Origin: Struthio camelus
Lineage: Eukaryota > Chordata > Aves > Struthioniformes > Struthionidae
NCBI RefSeq assembly: GCF_040807025.1
Contig: NC_090954.1
Coordinates: 196,001 to 260,000, forward strand
Length of the DNA: 64,000 nucleotides
Direction of reading: 5' to 3'
Shown one piece after another: positions 12,273 to 27,300 of the stretch. Made by a program: the position numbers and the translations under genes. Under the pieces are notes generated by a model. It did no database searches, was not told the origin of the DNA, and worked only from the letters and a program-made list of their open reading frames with translations. Positions within the stretch are counted from its first letter, which is position 1. Every line of letters begins with the position of its first letter.

Positions 12273-15200
12273 GTATAGTAATGTTATTTATTCTGTTTGC
12301 CTTCTAAGACATGGGGCAGTTAGAGAGTCAATACCTTAGTCAAAACTCCTATAGGAAATCAAGGATTTGGAATTTGATTTGAAACATCCTTCCATTAATA
12401 AAGGGCTAACAAATAATATATCTGAACCATGAACAGAAGTGTTCCTTCAGGAGCTACTCCACATCAGTGGATTAGCTCACACAAATAATTTAAAGTAGAG
12501 ATAATCTCACTCTTTAAGTATCAAATTACTCATTATAGAAAAATCCCTTGTACCCATGTGATCCTACATGGTAAAAATAAATAAATAAAGTCAGTGTTTC
12601 TCCTGAAATACTTGCACACCGTTAATTAGGCTCGTGACTTAATAACAACAAACCACAGACATACCCCACAATCCTCCATCAGTTCTTCATAATGATAACT
12701 CTCTGCTGCCATGGTCACAAATTACCATAGTAACCATTAGATGCATCTGTATTTTTAGATTAAAATTGCTTCTATTTTCACATAATACAGATCCAATTGA
12801 AAGAAACTACCCATTCTTACCAGGAAATTCTATTGCTAATAATAAAATTCCAAAGACAAATTAGAGTAACACTGCTGAAGCACACATACACACAGAAACT
12901 GTGTAATTGCAAAAGGAAAATCACAAACATAGCTGTTTACACAGCTGCTTCCAAGACCATGGTCTCAGCAAACCTCACTGGAAAGTAGTTCAACTAAAAA
13001 GCCCAGCAAGCTCAAAAGACCTTTTCAGACAGGGGTTAACTGCAGTACTACGTCATGTTTCTCCATTAAAGCCCCATTTTTTTCGCTTGCTCTTTCTGAG
13101 CGGGATGGAACTTCATCCTCAAACATAGAGGATACCGACATTCAATCAGTCATAATTCAGCTAACACTGGACAGGTCTGCCCTCTCCAATTTTCAGTGAT
13201 TGTATGTTGTACTTATACCCTCTGGTAGACAAAAAGCAATGCACAACTCAGTAGTTTACTGAGCAGCTTACTTTAGATCAGCACTGTGCTGAAAGAAACT
13301 TTATTACAAAACTGTGGAATCAAAGCCATGCATTGCTGCGAGGTCTCTAAGTTGGGCACTTCAAGGAAGGGCTTTCAGGCATCTTCAACTGGCTAAATCT
13401 GTCTCAACCTCTCCACGTTCTCATTGGGCTCTAATTCAACTAACCCTGTCTTCTCAGCACGCCTGAATTTAAATATGAATTCATGATCACATGTCAAAAC
13501 ACAAATTTCATTTATCTTTACGTTACATTCACAACAGTTGAGAAATAATACAACAAATGAGTCCAAATTGAGGAATCCATCAACTCAGTGCCTTCCCCAA
13601 AAGGCAGCAGCATGAATACAAAACTAGCTTTGAAAACTGGGTAATTTACCTCCTAACTTTACAAAGTCACCAAAAAAATTCAACTTGCTTTCTTTCTGGT
13701 AAGTCACTAAGCATTACCTAAAAAAAAAAAAAAAAAATTATGTACAAGGAAACTACACTTTGTTTTACAAATTAGGTAAGATAAAAGAACTATGTGAAGC
13801 AAGCGATTGCATAGGTTGTCCACCTGAGAGAACAAATACATCAGTGCCAAATTTGCCAGTTATCCTATTAACTGAATCCCCCTTTTTGTTGTTGTTTTCT
13901 TGATTATGAACAGAAGCAGACTTGTTTAATTTCCTTTTTTAATTCCTCAGTGTGGATTTTTGACATCTTTCTTCAAGGTTAGCTGTTACAGTTCTCTCAG
14001 TTGCATCTTCACACATCCATCTTTCCAGACTTCATCAGAAGACATAATCTTCTATGACTACACCCTCTTACTGAGATGGGGCAACCAGTATTAACTCAAT
14101 ATACCAATTAAGACTAGGCATTAGAGCACGGTGGGTGCTGACCTGCACACTGAACAGAAGTTGTCCTTAAAGCATTGCGTGCAGTGTTGCCTATACCCTG
14201 CTCCTGAAAGCTCTTACAGTCAGTTGGGGTAAGTGTAAATAGTTTAAAAAAACAAAACAAAACACTTTTTCAAATGAGTCCCCTCTGAGCTCCTTTGGTT
14301 GGGTTCCTCTGACATTCCATGCCATTTTACCCATTTTTGACATATCTGCTCTACTTTCATTGGGAATTTCTGAAAACTTACAAGCAGAAATTAATACTTA
14401 CACTCTAATGGAACTTACACTCCAGTCTATTCAGGCTCTTAGGAATCAAGTGCATATGCACTTGAACATTACTCTAGGACACTTCCTAGAGAATATTACT
14501 CTAGGAAGAAAGGAGACATCTGGTAAAAACAGTGACTTCAGACGGCAAGGCACTGTTGAATGACTAACACCTTCTAGTGGGAATTTCAACCTTGGTTACA
14601 GAGGCTGCTGTACTACCTTTCATCCACTCCTGTTTTCTTTTTTTTAAGCTACTCATTTGTTAGGGAGTGTTCATTCAGTTCTTACAATCCTGACACACTT
14701 TTCTCACTAGAAAATTTTAATACTAGACTAAGATGTTCATATTTTAATCTCACTCCTCTCTCCTGAAATGTGCCATCTGTGTGGCAGAAATCCCATAGCA
14801 CTCATTTATGCATTTCTGTTGTTTACTGCCACACACTGACACCACACACACATTACACTCATCAATTCTGCTACATAGTGAGGCTAAAAACCTTGTAGAA
14901 ATTATCACTAAACGAGACAAACTACTACACAAAAAAAGTGTTTTTTACTCTCTTCTTAGGAAGAGTTTTCAATACATTCTAACATACACCTACTGCGAGC
15001 CACAGGGGCATTACCAACTAAGCTCCAAGAAAAAAAAGAGGAGTTAATACCTTCCGCTCCCTGACAGTGCAGGGATGCTCCACACCCATCTCCTGCATTG
15101 CAGTAAAACGTTTTGTTCAAAAGCTGAAAAACAGGCAGAAGGCTTTAATTTTACCTACTGTTACCAAAGAAATAAAAGTTTTTAGGCAGTTTCCATCTGG

Positions 15201-18200
15201 CCAAATAGCTAGGAAAAAGGTGGCTGTACAAACGTCGAAATTGCCTGTCGCAGCTGAATCAGTGTAATGTAGATATCTATAGCTGACTCATCTGCAGAGA
15301 ACTGTCAGGCTGATCTGTCTTGCGAAGAAACAAGGTTAATTAGCAGGCTGAAGTTTGCTGTAGGTAGACTGCTTTGTACCTGTACTAACTCACGTGAACC
15401 TAACCTGCTATTCCTACAATACTGCAGTGAAGATGTACTCTGACCGTACTCTTTATGGTTAAATGCTTGTCATTCAGCCTGACTCTCCTCCCTGACCTGC
15501 TACAAAGAATACAACTCAATTCCCTATCTTTGATGACTCAGTATGGCAACGCATTTTCACTGCTGCAGCAAATCCTTCAGGTACAGTCTGAAACAGTTAC
15601 ATATTAGAGGAGGCTCAGGCTCTTGCTGCTTGAGTTCATTCAGTTTTGCAGCCCTCCCACAGACATTACTTCTAATATCATATGGTTAAACACAAAATAC
15701 TCCTGTCCAAAGGGTCGACAGTAGGCAGATTGCAGCCAGAATCCACTTCAAGGAAAGGGAAATATGCTAACAGTAACATGCCCGGGTTCCACCTGGGTCC
15801 CAGCCTGAGGCCTCGTTGCGCAAGTTACTGTATGATGCCAGGTCATAAGATTGGATAATGAGATAATCGGAAAAGGCTAAATTTTGGCTTTTAAAGAAGG
15901 CATTTTTGTGTCTCTATAATCAGCCAAATGGAATCCTTTACTTAATATAAGGAAGAGGATAGGAGCTGAGAAACAGAGCAGGGAAATAATGGTTTACTTG
16001 CACAAGTTTTATGGGAAGGTTTTGGAGAAAGCAGCAACAAAGACCTAAATTTACCTGCAACACTGAAGAGAAACAAAAGCAGATGCACTTTTTTTCTGCA
16101 TTCCATATTATTTTGATTCCAGCTCTTGGCAGGTCTGACATTAACTTTGGGATTCTGTAGATGGCTGTGTATATGAGTGTAGCAAAGTCTGGAATTTAAT
16201 TCATCATTCTGGTCCAAAAATACAGCCTTTGGGTAATTCCCCAGACGAATGTTTCCTCTGGAGCTCCCTACTGGTGCTTCCCCAGCATAATACATCTGCA
16301 ACAAATGATGTGAGATACTCGATACTCATCCATTCCTCCCTGCGGTCTATACGACTGCTGAGGAAGAATTCAAACTTTATTGTTCTGATGTGATTAACGG
16401 TTCAAGAGTTTGAATGCATGTTGTTCAAGTCCAGCTTAAAAAGGTAAAAAACAGAGTCAGAGGTGCTGTGAGTGAGAAACCAGGCTCTAGTCTGTACGGT
16501 GCTTGAGGCTCAGAAAGAGTCAGTGATATTTCTTGGACAAATCTTTACTGTACCTAGCCCTGTTTTCTGTCCTAAACCACAGCACAGGTTCTTAGTTGCT
16601 ATGCAAGTTTACTGTTCTCAGTTACCATTCAAATCAATTGTTCTCACAAACAAGTTACTTGGGATACCTCTTAAGATCTCTTTTGAGGCCCCCTAGGCTT
16701 GACTTAACATGTTCATAACAATGCCTAGAAATAACACAAGACTGAGTCATGTTTACAGCTTCTTGTAATAGTGCCAAATTCCAGAGGAAGAGTGACCAGA
16801 CATCCTTTCTCCCCAGTAACACTAAAGCATATCCCCACAAGGTATATGCATATACGCACATACAGGCTCTTAAAACATTAAATTCAGTAGGCTTCAGAGT
16901 ACATATAGAGCACACAAACTCATACAGCTTCAGAATACTTTGCTGGTTTTCCACATATCTGACTTCATAGGGCAGCTCAGAGAGCAGCACCCCAAGATGC
17001 CTCAGCTAAGTGGCAAATTACAGATCACTAGCGGGCTGAGCAAGAAAAACTAGAGTATTCACCAGCTGTATACAGCGATGTGGTTCAGCGTCTCCCCCGC
17101 AAGTTGCGGCGTAACATGATAATACAGTATCCCCATCAGAAGGAAGGGTAAGAATATTCTTCTTCAGATTTCTCTCTTTGGTAACAAGCTACACTTTCCA
17201 GCATCGTATGCAAGTTTGGAAAACAGTTAGGGAAACCCAGCTCAATTTAACAGCTGCTCTTAAACATACAATGACATTTCACATTGAACATGCAAGCCTC
17301 CTTGGTACAATGCTCTGTGCAGATCTGAGAACCAGTAGCGTGTTCTGTATTTATCCCACTTTCCTCCTAAGGCACTGCATGTCCTGCTGATTTAAGATGG
17401 CAAATGAAATAAAACTGAAAAGCATCAATTTCTGGAAAGTCAGGGTTCACTAGAATGCTTGCTTTTCAAGGCAGAAATGGCATGGCCATACATTGTGGAG
17501 GAGTCATACTTCTAAGAGGGATGTATAATAAAGAAAGTGAACCACTATGAAAGGACAACGAATGGAACACACTACACTAACTGGGGGAAGGTGTGGTTTT
17601 CCAAGAATAAGCTTTCCAGTTTTAAGAACTCTAGCATTCCCTTCTCTAATACTCCCTCTACTTTCCAAGGAAGTTAATCTAGTCTAAAAGAAATCAGTCC
17701 CCCTGGACTCTAGGGAACTTAAGGCTGGAGAATCAGAAACTCCATAAAGAACAGTAAGAAATCAAGCTATTTAGCTGGAATGGTGGGTTCAAGACCTTAC
17801 AGCAGTCTCTTCTCTCTTTTCCTAGTTCTTACCCACCAGGGGGGCATGACTTGCTTTTATGCAGCAAGTCATTATGTTTCTCAGAAGGGAAACCATGTTT
17901 CACGGTTTTCTTTTCCAACTGCAGAACACTGACTTATAATACTATAAAGTGTGGAGGTATGACACTTCCTTCTGAAAGGAAGTCATGGCTGCACTTCGCA
18001 TCTCGTGGTGCAGGTATTTTTGGATAATTTTTAGACATACAACCCTAAAAAGCTCAGGTATCATTTTCTCTTATTGGGTTTATCTCTGTGCCTAGGCATA
18101 TCAGGAAAGAGGTATAAACACTGAACACAATGGGTTCTACTGCAAGGTGACGATTTAACCATTTGCTTAACTGCACAACGAAGCTCACAGAAGATACTGA

Positions 18201-18499
18201 ATAGGAACTACATTTTAGCATTTTCTGCTGGAAACACTGAGCAACAGCCACTAAAAGCATTTTATCGAAACAGTACATTCAGCATTCTCATTAACAAGAG
18301 AACTTCTATGCATGACCATGCCATCCAGTGCACAGCTATATCTAGAAACTCCCTAAACTATCACACAGGTGGTGGCAGATCTGCAGAGGCTTTGATCAAG
18401 CAGAGCAAAATCTAGCAATCACTTACATTTATACTGGAAGAAGAACATATTGGCCATGCTAAGACACTGTTCTTGCTCTGGGTAAGTTCTGCTGCCCGA

Positions 18500-21235
18500 C
18501 ATCATCGGCTTCATATCTCATACTAGATGTAGTCCCCAATTCCCCTCCAGACTCTTATGACAAGAGTTCATTTAATTTTTCCGTACAAGTCAGAGTAAAT
18601 CCGACCCAGCCTCACCCACAGGCTAATGGCATTAAACATCAACGCTAAGCAAAAGATATTTAGCGCACAATCTAGTTCAGGGAGACAGAGGTAAATCCTA
18701 ACACCCAAATTGAGTCTTTAGAAGCCCTTCCTGCGTTTCAGAACAGGAAGAATTACTATAAATGAACTGATTGTAGAAAGTATTCTCAAAAGTCACTGTA
18801 TGAAAACTGAGTCATCCGAGACTAGCGCAACACACATACAAGGAATGGGCAGGAAAAAATCAGCATGAGGGCAGACTATCTGATCCTTAGCTTCCAAATC
18901 AAGTTCCTCATAATCATTTAGATAAAGAATTTACTATAGAGATTTTTATGTTCAAAAAACTCAAGTAACGTGGTCATAGAGGTACTTAGTGAATAGAGAA
19001 TAATGGTTCTATCTTGCTCAACATAGTATAGTCTAGGACAGCAGTTTTTCACAACTGAATCTTCTATACAATCAATAAAGACTTTCTCTCCTATATTTTA
19101 TCCCTCATATGGAAAGAGGGATTTCCATTTGAAACAGAAAGAATTTCTGCTTCAATACATGCAGTTGCATGCATAATACTAGTGATACAAGGATACAATG
19201 TTTGATAACAAAACTAAAGAGTAGACTACTATTTTTTTTTTTTTTTTTAAAGCTCAAACCTAAAAGCCAAATCAAACAGATTTTCTACTGGGCCCTCAAA
19301 GGACTTATGGATAATTTAGGATAAGCATTTCTGATAAGATGCAAGTTTCCGACATAGCCTGTAAAGCTACAAGTAAAGCAAAAATAACTTTTTCCTTAAT
19401 TGTTTTCCCAAAATAGCTAGGCAATTCATAAAAATTTGCCACCAAGACAATGGAAAACGAGCAAAATTTCAGTCTCAATCTTGTAAGTTACAAGCTTTTG
19501 AAGGGATGTCCTTTAGGACAGAAACGTGTGTGCAGCCTTATCTGCAGAAGTGCCTCTATGCATTGTCAGCAGCAAAACACCAGGTTTCAGCAAAGAGTCC
19601 ACCATAGTTTCAGAAATATGACAGCAAGAGACACAGGCAAACAGGAGTGCCTGCATCTAGAACCAAGAGTGGTCTTCATTTTGGAAGAAGCCAGATTGCT
19701 TTGGTCGCTAGTTTCAGTAAATATTAAGACCATCGCATATTTGTTCAGCCAACCAGGTTTATAATGGCGCTCCCCCATTATACAGGAGCTCAACAACAGG
19801 AGCTCTACTCATCTCGCAAATCCCCATCAAACCTGTTGGTACGTGCACAGGGGATCCCCCTCCCCTTAATATTTCTCAACAGATTAGAATCTAGGATGGC
19901 TTGGCATGACTCTAATTTTCTCCGCAGTACTGCAGTCGCACTCCCACAGAATATATCCTACTTCCAATGTAGCTCTGTCCCAATTGTTGCATATTGCTCA
20001 TGTCTCAGGACATTGATAAATACGGCACATGGTCAGACAGAAAGAAGTTGTGCAAGGGCTGAAGTAGGATGAAGCAAGAGGACTGATTAATTCCAACACT
20101 GAGCCCCACTCTCTCCTTTTTTCCCCCATAAATGGAATCCCAAGATTAGTGAACTTCATACTTTCAACTGTTTTTTCAGTTTTCATGCTCCGAGGACTGG
20201 CTCTCCTAAAGCTGAGAGACAAAGGCTTCTGAATTTCTCATGTATGTCTGAAGACTGTATTGAAACAGGTTTTTCCTAATCATTGTTATAATGAAAGAAT
20301 TTGTGGTAACAACCATCAGGACGATGCAGAGTTTAACCACTCAATGGAAAAGCAACATTCTCCCTGCCCACTTTCCCCTCTCTCACTGATGTTCCTACAG
20401 GTATCAAAGTGGACAACAGAACTTGAAATAAAATTCAAGCAGCTTCAAGGAGTGAGCCAAAAACCTTACGGATGCCCCACTTTCCTTCTCAGTAGTTAAA
20501 GTCTTACAGATACCTGTATCTGCTCCATCCCATGCGCATATACTAGCACTTTTTCTTCATAACTCAGTTTTTCCAATTCCCTCATTTGACCTTCTGGAAA
20601 AATAAAATAAAATAAAATAAAAATCAAACTCTTTATCTTCCAGTATCAGGAACTGGAATCTGCCTGCCACGTTCCTCCCAGGAGCCAGTCCTTTTTATGT
20701 TCAAAATTACTCAGCACACATCATTTCAGTCCCCTTCTGAAAGGGGCTGGACATGACAGGTACCAGCCATTCTAAAGGAGAATGAATTATGGTGGGCACT
20801 TCTTAACAACACACAGCTGCAGAAGGATACCCAGAGCAAGATAAGATATTTTTGGGAGCCACCCATCCCTGTGGAACTCCAGTGTCTAATATTTTTTCCA
20901 GCTTCTGTGCAATGGATGTCTCTAACCCTAGTCAGTTCTTCCAGCAAAGATTCTCCCCAACTAGGGTTATACAGAGGGAATCCCAAAGCAACAGGCTATG
21001 TACAGACATATTGGCATTCCCTCCAACAGAGGGACGAAAAGGAGAAAATTCCAGAGGATGTGTATCCCTCTGCTCCATATTCTAAATCTCAGCCTCCCCC
21101 CTTGCCTTGGAATGAGCTCTACAAAGCAGTAGCTGTTATGTACATGAATCTCAGCTCCCTTCCTTTAGAGTTTCCCCTTGAAGGTGACAGGCAAATCCTG
21201 GGACAGAGACAGATGCTGGGGAGGGGGAGGTCTCC
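18500..21235 (-). other. REEP2: Probable REEP2 3' UTR region, end unresolved
   Basis: The REEP2 stop codon is at 21236-21238 and the 3' UTR must run to lower coordinates. No canonical AATAAA is visible on the minus strand in the first 2.5 kb. The first standard alternative, ATTAAA, is at 18571-18576; weaker variants are TATAAA near 19757 and CATAAA near 20693. The true cleavage site cannot be chosen without transcript data. Confidence 0.35.
20597..20622. repeat. (AAAAT)n simple repeat
   Basis: About five copies of an AAAAT unit on the plus strand, in the likely REEP2 3' UTR region. Confidence 0.85.
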
Positions 21236-21310
21236 TTAGGATGACTCGACAGAAGTAACAGAGCCTGTAGCTTTCTTCTTGGGGCGAGCTTTCACACTTC
21301 TTACTGGAAG
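21236..21310 (-). CDS. REEP2: REEP2 coding exon 8 (stop)
   Basis: It encodes [18 protein letters not shown] and then TSVESS, followed by TAA at 21238-21236. The basic RPKKK motif matches the end of human REEP2; the last residues differ. The acceptor is CTCAG|C. Confidence 0.93.
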   Translation of the reverse strand, partial: LPVRSVKARPKKKATGSVTSVESS

Positions 21311-24300
21311 CTGAGGAGAAAGAAAAGGAGCCATCTTATGTTAGTTTATTTTAACACCTAAATATCTAACAGAATGTAGAAAGGGTGCAGACATATATGA
21401 CATACGTTACACAGAGTGTCTAATCACATGTAATGGTGTCTCGTACACTGTAAATTCAGGGTCAATGCTACAACTTAACATGATGCTTTGCTGATTACTT
21501 TTCCTCTAGATTATTCAATTATTACACTTAACCAGAAAAGCTCTACAATGTGGTCTAGTCATATACTACTCTCTAGCTTAAATAAATAAATAATAATTAG
21601 GAGCCTGAGTTAAGCCAAGCACATAATATAAGATGACCCCAACTTTACAAAAAGGGAGAAGTACTTTATCACGTATAAATTGAACCACAAAAAAAAAAAA
21701 AAAAAAACTTTCAAGGAAGAGCAAAAGCCTGGAAAGCATCAGTTTGAAGGGCATATTCCACAAAACAAACCAGCTTCTGAATGAAAACATGATTAAGCTA
21801 ATATTGCTCTGGGACACAGCTGTGTTCTTTTTTTTAATGTATAGTGTGTTTCAACAATAGAAATACAGGCAACTCGTGCTCGTCTGAATATGGCTGCAAA
21901 TACCCTGGGAGCATCACATGGCCATAGGAAGCAACAGCTCATCAATGACTAGTTACCCAAACTTCAAGAGAACAAAACCCATCTATATGGGCCCCTAAAT
22001 GATACTTTTGCCAAATCAAACATGCAGAAGTCCAGGAAGGCTTAAGAAGGTATAGTACATTTGCATTTTAGATGAGGAGGAAATAGCTGTCGCAAGAATA
22101 AAGGTCACAGCAGTACTATGCATCCAGACTGCCCACAACAGACAGGGGAGAGAGTATAATCAACAAAACATGCTAAAAAAAACTTAATGTCCTACCCTTA
22201 TAAACAACACGAGTGAAAGAAAAGTTTGGGTCCTGGCTCATGACAGAGGTTTCCAGGCACCATAAGAATACAGAAGCTAGACACCTGCATAGTAGGTGCA
22301 CCTGCAGACAGCAAATGCTCTCATGTAGGACTCATGTAGCAAAGACTTAGACCAGCAAAGTTTATATATAAACAGCTTTCATACTCTGTGAGGCTCTGTG
22401 AAGCCAGAGCCTCCCAACAAAGCTCACAAATCAATGCCTGCATTGGAAATAACTTACACAGCAGCTCACCTCAGCTTTTGTCATCTTCTTAGAAGCTTTG
22501 AGGCTCTGGGTACGTTTAGGCAGTTTGTCTCCTGCATCTTCATCGGATGGGTCTGTTCTAGTCTCAGATGGGGTTCCATTAGATCTCTGTGCCACACCGC
22601 TCTCCTCTCCTGAGGAATAACAGGAAGCTAAGGAATAACAGAGAAAATTTTATCAAATACTTCTGAAAAAACACATGAAATCTCAAGTGGCAAGTCATTA
22701 AGGACCACGTGGAGGACAGATGTCAACAGCCTTATGAAAAATAACCCCCAAAGTACAGAGGTGTATTAGAAGATGGGAAGGGATTAGAGAGGACAACACA
22801 ACTTCCTCTAGATAGTTTGCAATCCTGTAGTCCTTCTGAGACTCAAAGCATGAAGTCCACAGATCCCCTCCTGGCTCACCATATGAGGCCTCACAGAATA
22901 GCACAGCAGTTGTGTTCTGTACCTGAATCCTCAATGGTTTCAAGGAGACTCCCACCAGAGGGGTGCAACTGTGGCTCATGGCTTCGTAAATGCACAGTAT
23001 CCTCATCCCGGATGAGAGTGAGGTCCTGCATGCTGAAACTTCGCAGCTTCTCAGACAAAACTCCCTGGCCCTAAGAGGACATGAAAATTAGTGTCAAGGA
23101 CACTTTGCCCTCATTAAGATCATCTCATTCAGAAGTGGGAAGGTGCCCCATTCCCCTCTAGGGTACTCTGAAAAGAAGAGAGAAGGGAAATAGAGGTATG
23201 CTCCCATGATCAACAAGAAAAAGGCTACAGCAAACTCCAATCCTCCCCTCCCTTCATCCTTTTGTAAGTCAAGGGACAGGATTAACTGCAAGAAAAACCG
23301 GAGGAAAGGAAGAGTTGCCTGGTCTGATCAAGTACCAGCATCATTAACAGACCCATATCACTAACTGCTGGGACACAAAACTAAACTGCTGGGGAATTTG
23401 TGCACGTCACAGAAGTTTAGATTGTGTTTGTAGTACACAGGTGTGGCATTACCTTTGCAGCTGCAGTAACTGCTGCATTGGCAGCCAGGTTTAACCCTCT
23501 CTTGCCAACTCGCATCATGGTTTCATAGCTCTTGTCACGAGCCTGAGTGATATATTCATCAATTTCCTAGGAAAGCAATGGGGAACACAGCATTTAGGTC
23601 CTGGTTACAAATATGAACAGTCTCCCCCACCGTCACCTTTAAAAACACAGAACTCATCAGAATCCTTTTACTAAGGCTACCAGCATCAGCTGCCATTGAT
23701 CAAGTACCTGTCTTTGCTATTTATAAAACGCTTGCAAATGCAAGTCTGATTTACAGAAAGCTATCTCAAATTAGAGCAACCGAAACAATGCAGTTGCTTA
23801 TACTGAGAACATGAAAGAACAGCCTGGCTACAGAACATGCTGCTGCTGTCATGATTCAATGAGCTGAACTACTGACTGTGACTACAGGGGCTCATGACAT
23901 TGGATTAGTCAAACACGCTTTCTAAGGATTAGGAAAAGAGCTGGCTATACTGCCATCTTCAGTAGGCTGCATCATGACACCTTTATGTCAGAGACAGAAT
24001 CATTCTACATCCACTAATGTCAGCACTACCATGACTCGCACATTTCAATTTTTATTGTGGCATAACTGAATCAGAAGTCAGTCAGCTTCGAGACAGGTCA
24101 ACATCTTCTGACAACAAGCAAGTACCTTCTCCTTATTGGAGAGCGTTGGGTGCACAAACTTCCTGTAGAGGACACTGGAGCCCTTGGTGTAAGGGGACAG
24201 CAGCCAAATCACAAATGCGATTTTCAACTCGAAATAAAAGGGAAACCTGAGAGAAAGAAAGGGAAGAAAAAAAAAAGAGAGAGAAAGATGGAGAACTGGA

Positions 24301-27300
24301 ATCAAGATCAGTACAGAGACAGGAGGAGACAACTGGTAGAGAGCAGCACAGATAGAAAGAACAAAGGAAAGAGTAAAGACTCAGAAAAAAGAATTGAATG
24401 TCACGTCAGAAGAGCAAAACCCTCTTTGAAACCTTAGGACATACCTTCTTCAAGTGTCATTTAGTCTTTCATCCATAGCCATGAAAACTTCATAAACAGG
24501 GCACCCCTCAGCCCTGCAAACACACCAAGTTACAATCTGATAGCCGTTCTCACCATTACGAAGTTTGTTTAGAGACTGTTCACTGGAAGTTAATATTACA
24601 GTAGTTTCCTGCTCATTTTCCAAAGTTTACAACTAGGCTTTCAAGAACTCTCAAGTTCTTGCTAAGGCTGACGGCTCAGTTTCTGAAACTTCCAGCAGGT
24701 GCTTCTCAGATGAGACACAAAAGGAGGATCAGTGTAAATGAAAAAGAGCTGGCAGCACGTAAGTCTTTCATCTTTAGCCTTTGTTCAATAAAGTCTCTGG
24801 GAAAGACAGCAGATATTCAAGTATTTGAATGCAAACTTTCTACTACACCTATTAGTAGTAGAGACTTTTGCTTTTAGCAGGCCATTTTTAGCATCGGAAC
24901 AAGCCAGAGCTCTTGTACTTTTCAGATCGTCTGCTTTTCAAAGTTCATGTGGGAAGAGGTGAAACTGCTGAGTGCCTCTGTAAGACAGACGTAGCCATAT
25001 CATGTTTCTTTTAAAGATGCAACTCAGACTAGACTGTGTTGTTTCAGAGATATGTGCAAAGCACATAATACCAAAGCAATGAAGAAACTGAAGACTTCCT
25101 GTTCCAAAGGTCAGTCCAGTTGAAGACATGAAACAATGACTTGTCAATTTTGGAGCTCCATATAGATATTGCCAAGCATGACACACAGCACTGAAAAGCT
25201 TAAGAACCTGCTCTCTCCCCCATCTCCCCCCCCCCCCCCATGGAAGAAATTCTCAACATATAAAACACCACTCAGAGCAGAGACATGCATCTGATTTGTT
25301 CCTCCATACAAAGCCTTGCAAAGCAAAACAGATCCCTTCCCTCTACTTTTTTTTTTTTTAAATGTGTCTTTCAGATCATCAATTCCCAAATTCTATTAGT
25401 TCATGTAATAGCTTCTCAAAAGTATTTTGTGCAATGAACGGATGAAGACACTCTTATGGACCAATCTTAGCCATTTGCAGCTACAGGAGACAAAACAGTT
25501 AAGACAATAGCTGCTACCCACAATGTCTACAAACCTTCAAACTCTTCATGTGGGTTGGGAATGCCTAGAGGAGAGACAGAGTTTATTCTTAGCATCCTAT
25601 CACTACTCCTCTCTTCTTCAAAAAAAAGATAAGTCACCGAGATACTCACCAAGAAAGAACAATGTCTGTAAGTGTTTCTGCTGTGGTGAAAAAGGCAAAT
25701 ACAATCCAGTACATCATCCACTTCACCTGCAAAAGAGAGGTCACTAATTAGACATCCACTAGAACCCAGAGAGAAAGTAAAATGTCTTATCAGTAAAAAT
25801 GACTCATCACCTCCACAAATTAAGATGAAGTCAACAGCAAGAAGGCATATATAGAATTGGTAACGGAGGGTCACATACCAGATATTACATTATAGTTTGG
25901 GAAAACATGTAGGATTAACGTGCTGTACATAGACAAATGAATACCAATATACTGCAAAACACCTGTCCTGTACCAAGATCATGACGTAAAAATAGTGCTG
26001 TGATCTTAAATAAAAGATTTTAAAACACCCAGCAGTTCACATTAAGAAGTTATATTCTTTAATACATAATGACTACATTAATATATATGCAAATGTTTTA
26101 GTTCAGCTGTAGTTCTACGTTTTCTTAAGTGTTTCCTTGGGGAGAAACAAGACAGATGGAATTTTACTTTAATTCATTAATAAGCATTCTTAGCTTTAAT
26201 TATTGCTCCCAGAAATCACACGAGGGACTTTTTTCTTAAATAAAGTCTCAGCAAGAAGGGCAAGAAAACAAAGATCACACTATATCAACGTTATCTTCTT
26301 GTTTAAGCTCCAGTTTAGTTTACCAAGTATATTTAGTGCTGTTATGACATGCTTGTAGCATAACGCCCACCTCCCTACTTCCTCACACCTCTGTCTACAG
26401 TAGAGGGTATTTCTTGCAAAGCAAACACAAAATAACCCCTCCCCTTCCCCCCCCCCCCCCCACAATCTACTGGTTTTGTAATAAATCTCTCAGTTACAGG
26501 CCAAATAATAATATTCTCTAAGAACAAGCCTAATTATAAAACCCACTACCCAAAAGTTTCCAATAGCAGAGTTAGGATCTTATAAGGGAAGCAAACAGTC
26601 TTCTGTGCAGTCAAGAAGTAAAAACAAATAAAGCAGATAAATGGAGACAGGAGGACACCTTTGCTAAAAGCAACTTAAAACTCTCAATGTCAAGAATGGG
26701 AGAAACAATCTGAATTAGGGAAATTCTGTATAAAATTTTCTGAAAAAAAAAAAATCCAGACTCTGTATACTTTTGCTTTTTTTCCTCCTATCAGATAAAA
26801 TTTAACAGTAACTTGCATCTTGTATAGTTAGAAAACTCCAGCATCAAGATCTTTTGGACAATAGCAATCTTAACATCGCTAGAGTAGATTTTTAGCAATA
26901 ATCCACATATTAAAATGACATTAACAGTTTAGTAACATTCTCAGTTACAGCAAATAAAGTTATATTGGTGATCTGTAATAGAAAGATGCTCAGGAACTTT
27001 CTTAAAAGAGAGAGAGAGCACGCGCGCGAGAGAGAGGAAGCGCGAGAGCGACCTTACGCTGCCTCCAGCCCTCTGGCACAGTAGACTGTTATAGCGTTAG
27101 TAACCCAAACTGATTTGCCCTTTATTGTGCAACTTTTCAAAACACAGTGTGGCAAAACTCTTATTTTATGGCTCTCCCCCTGCTTTTTTTCCCTTGTGTC
27201 ATCATTTGGACAGGGACAAGTACGATTCACTTGATTTCTAAAGCAACTCTATGAAATAAACCGTTAATTCTTGGACGCAGCCAGCTCCTGTACGGAAAAG

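Larger units (their letters stand above)
6963..18500. other. Intergenic DNA, no gene recognised
   Basis: No exon structure or recognisable protein similarity was found on either strand. The longest open frame outside simple repeats is 7452-7862 plus (136 codons), rich in K, Q and S and with no recognised motif; I regard it as chance. The interval holds the polypurine tract at 9178-9270, G-runs near 10712 and 12245, and several homopolymer A tracts. Confidence 0.55.

Noticed and set aside
1-20000. EGR1 or another coding gene beyond the REEP2 3' end
   Set aside because: No zinc-finger C2H2 coding sequence or other exon was found; EGR1 presumably lies beyond the left edge.
24078-24332. Single-exon gene in the 84-codon minus-strand frame
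   Set aside because: It is REEP2 exon 4 read through into both flanking introns.
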